NCBI GenBank assembly: GCA_028711205.1
Contig: JAQTSP010000068.1
Coordinates: 1-10,671 of the forward strand
DNA from: Eubacteriales bacterium
GTDB taxonomy: Bacteria > Bacillota > Clostridia > Christensenellales > SZUA-584
Reading direction: 5' to 3'
Length of the DNA: 10,671 nucleotides
Shown here: in pieces, positions 5,441 through 10,671 of the stretch
Position numbering within the stretch: the first letter of the stretch is position 1
How the letters are laid out: every line of letters begins with the position of its first letter
Made by a program: the position numbers and the translations under genes
The notes under the pieces: generated by a model
What the model was told of the DNA's origin: nothing
Seen by the model: the letters and a program-made list of their open reading frames with translations, nothing else
The model's database searches: none

Positions 5441-7066
5441 TTAATAGATCTGAGGGCGGGAAAAATATATTATTTCCCATATAGAACCACTACCCTCGCC
5501 CCAGAGGTCATTAATCACCACGTATCCCCTGCTTGAACTCGCCTCTATGATCTTCCCATCTCCAATATAAATCGCAACATGATGGATCTCCTTGTACCTC
5601 CCACAATCACATCCGTTCTTTCGCCAAAAGATAACATCTCCCGGCCTCAGTTGCTCTTTAGATATTAGCATATCATTATTCACACAATACCGTGCCTGTT
5701 CAGCCGCTGTCGCTGCTGTATATGATGTAACACCCGCCTGATTATATGCCCATCTAACCAGATAGCTGCAATCAACATAGCTACCCGTTCCACGCAACTC
5801 CTTCGAATACGGGTCGCCTAAGCGGGTCAATGCATAGCGGACAATATCTCCACCCACATCATTGGGAAGACTGTTTTGTATCTCCTCCAGTTCCTGTGCT
5901 GTCAAGCCGCCGTAGCGATCTATCCCAATAAGCGCAATAAACATATGATGATACTCCGGAACCATCAATTCTTCCAACATCTCATTCTGTTCTTCTGTAA
6001 ACCCATATCTCTCTGCGGCATCCATATAATCCTCAGATGATATAACGGCATGCACTATCGTCTTCTCGCCTGTCTCCGCATCTTCGTCATCGGGGTCTGT
6101 CTCCTCTATTGTTTCGATTCTTATCGAAACCGTGTTCATTTCCCAATAGAGATTTTTTAGGATTTGCTTCTTCTCTTCTGTTACAGTAGCCACCTCCATT
6201 GGTTCCGATTCACCCATGGTGGTCTTTATGGCATAGATACCCAGAACATCCACCCAATTGTTCACACTATCGCTGTCGCCATCAATACCGTTATCATATA
6301 CCACCGTGACGTTCTCATATCCAGCCAAAGCATTGTTAATCTGCTGATCCACGTAGATGCTATAGCCTCCGCTTATCTCCGCAACCGCCTGAGACATCGG
6401 TATCGTATTTACATCACCATCATCCTCGTTGGAATAAAACAGCCCAAACGCCGAATTCACGATGAACAGAATCGCTCCTACAACAATTATAATCACGATC
6501 ACAATCCAGCCACCAGTCGCAATCGCCGCAACAAGTGATTTAATCGCTGCCGCCGTAGCCTTTACAGCCACTATCGTTGCTTTAACCAGCACCTTGATAG
6601 CCGTAACCGTAGCCTTGATAGCCGCTCGCACCGTACGTACCGATGCCTTCGCAGTTGCTTTCGTCGTTTTCGCAGCAGTCTTTGCCACTCTCGCGCTCGT
6701 TTTTATCGTCCGCCCGGTCGCCTTCACGGTATACTTAGCTGACTTTACGCTCTTATCAACCGTTTTGATCGTACCCTTTTGGGCATTCTGCCGAAACCGT
6801 TTTTTAACCTCATTCTTACCCCGATTGACAATCTGCTGCGAACGCTTTCTGATTTCAACGGCACCCTTCTGTGCCGCGTCCGATGCCTTATCAGCAACCT
6901 TATCGGCAGCATAGTTCTCAGGCCTTCCCTGCATATCCCGCGTATCCAGTTCCTTCGCCTTATCCCGCACATTCTCCAAAACGTTCTTCGTATTTTGTGG
7001 CAGTCTCGAAACCTTATCCATAACCTTCGGCTTATTCGAGGCCTGTTTCATTCGGATTTCTTTCAT
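5441..7066 (-). CDS. Membrane-anchored NlpC/P60 cell-wall hydrolase of the conjugation module
   Basis: This 541-residue protein probably opens peptidoglycan locally for the conjugation channel. Residues 1-182 form a strongly basic Lys/Ala/Thr-rich tail with repeated KAT and AIK steps. Residues about 186-208 are the membrane helix. A linker follows with an Asp-rich loop (259-267) and WVDVLGIYAIK (271-281), as in ICE hydrolases. The NlpC/P60 peptidase domain is at about 405-541, with C433 in YVDCSYLV and H496 in HHVAIYIGDG. The third polar position is E508 (GKIIEAS), where His, Asn or Gln is commoner. I chose ATG 7066 because AAAGGGAG (7073-7080) precedes it by 6 nt; the upstream TTG 7087 would place that site inside the gene. 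It follows VirB4 by 68 bp. The tail may face the cytoplasm and bind acidic partners or DNA; that is inference. Confidence 0.88.
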   Translation of the reverse strand: MKEIRMKQASNKPKVMDKVSRLPQNTKNVLENVRDKAKELDTRDMQGRPENYAADKVADKASDAAQKGAVEIRKRSQQIVNRGKNEVKKRFRQNAQKGTIKTVDKSVKSAKYTVKATGRTIKTSARVAKTAAKTTKATAKASVRTVRAAIKATVTAIKVLVKATIVAVKATAAAIKSLVAAIATGGWIVIVIIIVVGAILFIVNSAFGLFYSNEDDGDVNTIPMSQAVAEISGGYSIYVDQQINNALAGYENVTVVYDNGIDGDSDSVNNWVDVLGIYAIKTTMGESEPMEVATVTEEKKQILKNLYWEMNTVSIRIETIEETDPDDEDAETGEKTIVHAVISSEDYMDAAERYGFTEEQNEMLEELMVPEYHHMFIALIGIDRYGGLTAQELEEIQNSLPNDVGGDIVRYALTRLGDPYSKELRGTGSYVDCSYLVRWAYNQAGVTSYTAATAAEQARYCVNNDMLISKEQLRPGDVIFWRKNGCDCGRYKEIHHVAIYIGDGKIIEASSSRGYVVINDLWGEGSGSIWEIIYFSRPQIY

Positions 7067-7072
7067 ATTCAA

Positions 7073-7080
7073 CTCCCTTT
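7073..7080 (-). promoter_or_regulatory. Ribosome binding site deciding the NlpC/P60 start
   Basis: AAAGGGAG lies 6 nt before ATG 7066 and inside the alternative TTG-initiated reading from 7087. This favours the ATG. Confidence 0.75.
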
Positions 7081-7093
7081 CCGGCAAACAGTA

Positions 7094-7124
7094 AAAGCCG
7101 GAAAGAAATCATCTCCCCGGCTTT
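7094..7124 (-). other. Hairpin between VirB4 and NlpC/P60 genes
   Basis: On the minus strand AAAGCCGG (7117-7124) pairs perfectly with CCGGCTTT (7094-7101) around a 15-nt loop. Only a short, broken T-run follows, so it is a poor intrinsic terminator. It could stabilise the upstream message or partly attenuate expression of the hydrolase. A further TTTGCCGG just downstream (7081-7088) could compete for pairing. Confidence 0.45.
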
Positions 7125-7134
7125 GCCTCCAGCC

Positions 7135-9477
7135 TTATTTCGTCAACCTCTTTATTTCATCCGGCTTGGTAGTCATGTGCCTGTACAGTTCAGTGTCCTT
7201 CGGGAACTTATCCGTAAAAGGAACGATAGATGCCATGCATTTGAGCAATCCCTGCCCGGCCTCCGCGTTGGTGATATACGACAGTTGCGTCTCGGAGATA
7301 TTGAGCAGCTTCGCCAGTTCCATTCGATCCGTCGGTGCCTGGTTGAGCATGACGATAAACTCGGAGTTGGCGAGCATCGTACGCGCTGTAACGGATTTCA
7401 GGCAATCCTCTACGTTCTGGGTAATGCCTGTCGCCAGCGCGCCGTCCTTTCTGAACTGCTTCCACGACTCGGACAGAAAACTGCTCGAAAGCTCGTTGCC
7501 AAAGAAGATATGCATCTCATCGATAAACACATGCGTCCGTTTGCCCTTCTCCCGGTTCTGCGCCACGCGGTTGCGGATCGCGTCAAGCATCACCAGCATG
7601 CCCACGGTTTTCAGCTGCTTGCCGAGGTCGCGTATACCGAATGCAACCAAGCGGTTGTCCACATCTACATTCGTCTGGTGCGCGAAGACGTTCAGGTTGC
7701 CGTTGGCCACCATCTCAAGCGCGAGCGCGATCTCCTTCGCCTGCGGCTCCGGTTGCCCGCTCAACTCCTGATAGAGATCCTTCAGCGTCGGTGGTTCCAG
7801 CGTATACCCGCTTTTCAGATATTTTCGGTATACGTTGGTCATGCACCGGTCAATGATCGATTTCTCCATTGCGCCAAGCTTACCCGTTCCGACCAGCTGC
7901 TCGCAAAACGAAAGTACGAATTCGCTCTTGGATATCAGCGGATTGTCGGCGGCGCTGTAACCCGCCGACATATCCATCGCGTTGATATGATGCCTGGACG
8001 ATTCGGATATCTCGATCACCGTCCCACCAAGGCCTTTAATCAGCGGTGCGTATTCGTTCTGCGGGTCGGCAATGATGATCTCATCATCCGTGGAGAGCAT
8101 CAGGCTGGCAATCTCCCGTTTCGCCACAAACGATTTGCCGCTGCCGCTTACACCGAGAATGAATCCGTTACCGTTCAGCAGCAGTCCTCTATTGACAATG
8201 ATCAGGTTCTTGGAAATGGCATTCTGCCCGTAATAGATACCTCCCGTATCCATGATCTCCTGCGTTCGGAAGGGCATCAACACCGCAACGGCCTCGGTGG
8301 TCATGGTGCGCAGTACATCAATACGCCGTTGCCCGTAAGGGAGAACGGTGTTCAGGCCGTCGTACTGCTGCCATTTCAGCGTAGACATCTGGCACATATG
8401 CTTCTTTACTACGGAAAGGATACTCTCCGTATCGGAGTCAAGCTGTTCTTTCGTATCGGTGATATGAACGAGTGTAACAACGACGAACATCATGCGTTGA
8501 TCCCGGCTGGTCAAATCGTCGATATACTCCTTCGTTTCCTTGCGCTGCTGCTCGATATCATATGGCAACACCGCGGAAAAGTTGTTACTCTGGTTCTGCT
8601 TTCTTTGCCAATTCGCTGCGTTCGTCTCAACCCCTAGCATCGTGTTCTGCGCGAGCTTGACGGCCTCGTCGGTAGGCACAGGCAGTATGTCGATGGACAG
8701 CATCATGTTCCGGTTATGCTCCATGAGTTCCGTGATAAACGTATCCTTGATATATGAAGCATACTCACGCAAGTATAAAACCCTTGCGTACCGGTTGTCC
8801 ATCCGAAAGCAGTCTTTCTCAAACTCGATACTGTCAGGGCAGATGTAATCTCGTATGTCATGTCCCCTCTGTAGTGTATCTTTGAGGTTGAAGTGATAGC
8901 TGGTTTCCTCACCGATCCTGAAGAAGTCGTGGAAGATACGCAGCCTCTCTCCGGCGTCCAGCTCCACGGCACGCGAGGAAAGCTGCGCCAGTCTCGACGA
9001 TATCTCATTGTGGATACGGTTGAAATATACCCTCGCTTCTTCAATATTCTTCTTCCGCACACTCACGGTGATGTACTTCTCCTGGACGATGCTGTTGTGG
9101 CCCCCGGTTGCCTTGTCCATCAGCATCGCGTTGTACTCCTTCCGGAACCGGTCCAGGCTGTCGCCCTTCTCCCTGATGAGAATGGCGTTTTCAAAGTCCG
9201 CCCTGTTGAGACGTCGGTTGTTGATCGTAATCTTTGTCGTCGCGCCTACGTCAAGGGAGTTCAGCAGATCGGAATAAACTAGAAACATTGCCGTCTTGTC
9301 CTCCGTGGAAGCAACGCTGTAGTTGATATCGTCAAACCGCCAGCACTTCGAATACTTATCTCCCACCTGAAATATACCGTCCGGCCAGACATGCCTCACC
9401 GGTATGGTTTGTTGGACACTCTGCGGTACGGTGAACCGTACCTTATCCTGTTTCAGCAGCCTTTGGAAAAACAGCAT
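7135..9477 (-). CDS. VirB4-family conjugation ATPase
   Basis: This complete 780-residue protein has the normal length for Gram-positive VirB4/TraE ATPases. The N-terminal half (about 1-400) is the VirB4 scaffold. The C-terminal half is a RecA-like motor with Walker A GVSGSGKS (442-449), IIIADPQNEY (467-476) and Walker B HVFIDE (649-654, with D653 and E654), followed by GITQNVEDCL (684-693). It powers assembly of the secretion channel and DNA transfer at the inner face of the membrane. The ATG 9477 abuts the TAG stop of PrgI with no spacer, and AGGGG (9486-9490) inside PrgI serves it, so the two are translationally coupled. Its base composition is visibly more G+C-rich than the metabolic genes to the left. 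All key motifs appear intact. Confidence 0.96.
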   Translation of the reverse strand: MLFFQRLLKQDKVRFTVPQSVQQTIPVRHVWPDGIFQVGDKYSKCWRFDDINYSVASTEDKTAMFLVYSDLLNSLDVGATTKITINNRRLNRADFENAILIREKGDSLDRFRKEYNAMLMDKATGGHNSIVQEKYITVSVRKKNIEEARVYFNRIHNEISSRLAQLSSRAVELDAGERLRIFHDFFRIGEETSYHFNLKDTLQRGHDIRDYICPDSIEFEKDCFRMDNRYARVLYLREYASYIKDTFITELMEHNRNMMLSIDILPVPTDEAVKLAQNTMLGVETNAANWQRKQNQSNNFSAVLPYDIEQQRKETKEYIDDLTSRDQRMMFVVVTLVHITDTKEQLDSDTESILSVVKKHMCQMSTLKWQQYDGLNTVLPYGQRRIDVLRTMTTEAVAVLMPFRTQEIMDTGGIYYGQNAISKNLIIVNRGLLLNGNGFILGVSGSGKSFVAKREIASLMLSTDDEIIIADPQNEYAPLIKGLGGTVIEISESSRHHINAMDMSAGYSAADNPLISKSEFVLSFCEQLVGTGKLGAMEKSIIDRCMTNVYRKYLKSGYTLEPPTLKDLYQELSGQPEPQAKEIALALEMVANGNLNVFAHQTNVDVDNRLVAFGIRDLGKQLKTVGMLVMLDAIRNRVAQNREKGKRTHVFIDEMHIFFGNELSSSFLSESWKQFRKDGALATGITQNVEDCLKSVTARTMLANSEFIVMLNQAPTDRMELAKLLNISETQLSYITNAEAGQGLLKCMASIVPFTDKFPKDTELYRHMTTKPDEIKRLTK

Positions 9478-9810
9478 CTATCTATCCCCTTTCAGTATTG
9501 TTTTTGCGTACAGGTTTTCCGCCTTATAGACCAGCTTTTTCGGCATGAGTAACTCCGACTTGACCCATGCTGCCACGAGCTGCTCCGCTCTCATACCGTG
9601 GTAACGGATGAAGCCTAAAGCGGCGAACGGCGCGGCTCCCAGTATGCATAGCCAACTGACCGTCTCCGTCCCCACATACTTCTGCAGTCCGAAATACAGC
9701 AGCACGGCTATTCCTACCGCCAGAATCGAAAATATGAGCTGGCGTATAGACAGTCCGAAGAATATGGCCTCGGTATAATCCCGTATCTCCTTGGGTATCT
9801 TGATCTCCAT
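9478..9810 (-). CDS. PrgI-family (VirB3-like) conjugal transfer membrane protein
   Basis: This 110-residue protein has the PrgI layout: a short N-terminus MEIKIPKEIRDYTEAIFFGL, membrane helix 1 at about 21-43, helix 2 at about 50-69, and a basic C-terminal tail. PrgI proteins are the VirB3 counterpart in Gram-positive type IV secretion and work with VirB4 at the membrane. I chose ATG 9810 because GGAGGTGA (9816-9823) is ideally placed; an ATG at 9825 has no site upstream and overlaps this one. The stop codon directly abuts the VirB4 start. The gene begins 35 bp after the Spo0E-like gene. Confidence 0.92.
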   Translation of the reverse strand: MEIKIPKEIRDYTEAIFFGLSIRQLIFSILAVGIAVLLYFGLQKYVGTETVSWLCILGAAPFAALGFIRYHGMRAEQLVAAWVKSELLMPKKLVYKAENLYAKTILKGDR

Positions 9811-9815
9811 GAAAA

Positions 9816-9823
9816 TCACCTCC
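9816..9823 (-). promoter_or_regulatory. Ribosome binding site deciding the PrgI start
   Basis: GGAGGTGA, a near-perfect anti-16S match, lies just before ATG 9810 (8 nt from GGAGG). It removes the five-residue extension that would start at 9825. Confidence 0.8.
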
Positions 9824-9825
9824 AT

Positions 9826-9846
9826 AAAAATAGCGCCATAAGCGCC
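9826..9846 (-). terminator. Weak hairpin plus T-run between Spo0E-like and PrgI genes
   Basis: On the minus strand GGCGC (9842-9846) can pair with GCGCT (9832-9836), including one G-U pair, around a 5-nt loop. It is followed by A and five Ts (9826-9830). With only five base pairs it is at most a leaky attenuator. It could reduce read-through from the Spo0E-like gene into PrgI and VirB4. Confidence 0.25.
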
Positions 9847-10031
9847 TATCTTGATTGCCCTCTGTCCCTTTGCTTCTGCAGTCTGTTGAGAAGCGCATCC
9901 ACCTTACGGCTTTGTTTTAATATTTCCTCGTTCTCCAAAACCGGCCTGTTGTTCTCCATCGCTTCATTGATCATGCTGCTCAGCTTTTGGCGTTCCCTCT
10001 CCAACTCTTCTTTTAAGTTCTTTTCATTCAT
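9846..10031 (-). CDS. Small Spo0E-like protein (putative aspartyl-phosphate phosphatase family)
   Basis: This 61-residue, highly charged, probably two-helix protein starts at ATG 10031, 5 nt after GGAGG (10037-10041). A longer frame open to 10226 only mirrors the opposite-strand membrane gene. The pattern fits Spo0E-like proteins: a first helix ELERERQKLSSMINEAM, a turn with acidic residues, then VLENEEILKQSRKVDALLNRL. The family signature SQELD appears as SRKVD (41-45), which keeps the serine and the key D45. Known family members dephosphorylate Spo0A-phosphate and so delay sporulation; whether this one does is inference. It sits in the conjugation operon just before PrgI. A structural or DNA-processing coiled-coil role is the main alternative. 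Confidence 0.6.
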   Translation of the reverse strand: MNEKNLKEELERERQKLSSMINEAMENNRPVLENEEILKQSRKVDALLNRLQKQRDRGQSR

Positions 10032-10047
10032 AATGACCTCCGTATTT

Positions 10048-10059
10048 TGTCGATCGACA
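10048..10059. promoter_or_regulatory. 12-bp perfect palindrome between divergent genes
   Basis: TGTCGATCGACA is a perfect palindrome in the 91-bp gap between the Spo0E-like gene (minus) and the small membrane protein gene (plus). Its position fits an operator controlling one or both genes. I see no convincing promoter hexamers beside it. Confidence 0.35.
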
Positions 10060-10108
10060 GACTTTCCTTTTTTGTCTGCGTCGTAAATAATGGGAGCAGA
10101 AAGTAAAC

Positions 10109-10114
10109 AGGAGG
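10109..10114 (+). promoter_or_regulatory. Ribosome binding site of the plus-strand membrane gene
   Basis: A perfect AGGAGG stands 8 nt before ATG 10123. It is the best evidence that this opposite-strand gene is translated, and it decides its start. Confidence 0.8.
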
Positions 10115-10122
10115 TTAGCCAT

Positions 10123-10386
10123 ATGCCATATGTCCCGCTATTCATACTCTTACTCATGATCGTAGTGAATGTGATATTCCGGTTTGCATCCTTATTCCGG
10201 CTCACCGTCCCGGTTCTGTATGCCATCGTTGTCCCGGTATTCTTCCCGGACTGGCTTCACGAGAACGAAACGCTCGCAACAGTAATCTGGTTTGCGCTGA
10301 TCGGTATGGTCATTTTCAGCTGGATCGTCACGATCCGTAAGAAAATCCGGAGCAGGCAAAACCAACTAGACAGCGCGCAAGACTAG
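10123..10386 (+). CDS. Small three-helix membrane protein, opposite strand to the transfer operon
   Basis: This is the only plus-strand gene I accept. It encodes 87 residues from ATG 10123, 8 nt after AGGAGG (10109-10114); an in-frame ATG at 10090 lacks such a site. Three hydrophobic segments are visible at about 4-25, 27-45 and 51-71, followed by a basic, hydrophilic tail (IRKKIRSRQ). There is no catalytic motif and I cannot name the family. It is convergent with the TrbL-like gene, and the two stop codons overlap within one CTAG. It is divergent from the Spo0E-like gene. The strong ribosome binding site and intact frame support a real gene. Possible roles include a membrane accessory of the transfer channel or an exclusion-type protein, but neither is shown by the sequence. 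Confidence 0.7.
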   Translation: MPYVPLFILLLMIVVNVIFRFASLFRLTVPVLYAIVVPVFFPDWLHENETLATVIWFALIGMVIFSWIVTIRKKIRSRQNQLDSAQD

Positions 10387-10671
10387 AGCCCCAACATCTC
10401 ACGCACGACCCGGTCGGACATCTTCACCGCGCCGGTCAGCACCAACAAGTTAAAGATGAGTTCCGCCACATAAGTCCATACCATGCTGACAGCACTCGCA
10501 TCCTCCGCGATCTCGGGCGGCGACGCCGCGAACACGCTGAATATGATACAGGCAAGCACGATGATCGCGCCTTCCAGACAGACAGCCGCATAGCTTTTCA
10601 GAAAGCTTTTGCCGATGCTCTGACTCGGCTCTCCCGCAAAAGAGGCCAGCGGAATGGGCGCGCTGGCCGTA
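10383..10671 (-). CDS. VirB6/TrbL-like conjugal transfer membrane protein, C-terminal part, cut by window edge
   Basis: The last 96 codons are visible, ending at TAG (10383-10385). The protein reads PLASFAGEPSQSIGKSFLKSYAAVCLEGAIIVLACIIFSVFAASPP in shorter blocks: a GxxSQSIGKSFLKSYAA amphipathic loop, a hydrophobic segment (GAIIVLACIIFSVFA), a polar loop, then a second hydrophobic segment (YVAELIFNLLVLTGAVKMSDR) and the end VVREMLGL. This is the C-terminal pattern of the polytopic VirB6/TrbL-like proteins encoded before PrgI and VirB4 in Tn1549-like elements, where they form part of the inner-membrane channel. Its stop overlaps that of the convergent plus-strand gene. The start and most helices lie outside the window. 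Confidence 0.85.
   Translation of the reverse strand, partial: TASAPIPLASFAGEPSQSIGKSFLKSYAAVCLEGAIIVLACIIFSVFAASPPEIAEDASAVSMVWTYVAELIFNLLVLTGAVKMSDRVVREMLGL

Noticed and set aside
7123..8637. A 504-codon open frame on the plus strand, and a 330-codon one at 6779-7771
   Set aside because: Both lie antisense to VirB4 and the NlpC/P60 gene, whose motifs are intact. The translated sequences are rich in His, Arg and Leu with no domain pattern or ribosome binding site.
10032..10226. A 65-residue N-terminal extension of the Spo0E-like protein
   Set aside because: It has no ribosome binding site at the upstream start, is antisense to the plus-strand membrane gene, and lacks family similarity; ATG 10031 has GGAGG at the right distance.
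1..10671. CRISPR arrays, tRNA or rRNA genes, insertion sequences, integrase or relaxase
   Set aside because: I found no regularly spaced long repeats, no cloverleaf-like or rRNA-like sequence, and no transposase, integrase or relaxase frame. The ends of the conjugative element are therefore not placed by this window.

Overview
The window looks like low-to-moderate G+C Firmicutes DNA, most likely from a Clostridia-type anaerobe. The evidence is strong AGGAGG-like ribosome binding sites, a Spo0E-like protein, and a Gram-positive conjugation module (VirB6/TrbL-like, PrgI, VirB4, NlpC/P60) of the sort found in Tn1549-like integrative conjugative elements. All but one gene are on the minus strand, so the genes read from right to left. 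I did not identify a species.

Right half (about 5441-10671): type IV secretion core of a conjugative element. In transcription order it holds the C-terminal part of a VirB6/TrbL-like membrane protein (cut by the window edge), a 61-aa Spo0E-like protein, a PrgI/VirB3-like protein, the VirB4 ATPase, and a membrane-anchored NlpC/P60 cell-wall hydrolase with a long basic N-terminal tail. A small three-helix membrane protein gene sits on the opposite strand between the TrbL-like and Spo0E-like genes. It is convergent with the former, and their stop codons overlap.

Left half (1-5287): a metabolic locus. A promoter at 5382-5410 precedes E1-alpha, E1-beta and E2 of a thiamine-dependent 2-oxoacid (or acetoin) dehydrogenase complex. 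These are followed by a short-chain dehydrogenase, a GntR/FCD-type regulator, and the first 67 codons of a CoA-acylating methylmalonate-semialdehyde-dehydrogenase-like enzyme that runs off the left edge. No E3 (dihydrolipoamide dehydrogenase) gene is present. The E2 peripheral-subunit-binding region looks degenerate.

The most interesting features are regulatory and architectural. Matching arrays of 7-bp GTATTCN-type repeats lie upstream of both the E1-alpha and the methylmalonate-semialdehyde-dehydrogenase genes. A 15-bp palindrome covers the -35 region of the latter. A perfect 16-bp palindrome lies inside a tandem 13-mer between E2 and the short-chain dehydrogenase gene. The metabolic operon begins right after the NlpC/P60 gene, where more transfer genes would normally be expected. 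This suggests that it is cargo of, or was joined by rearrangement to, the conjugative element.
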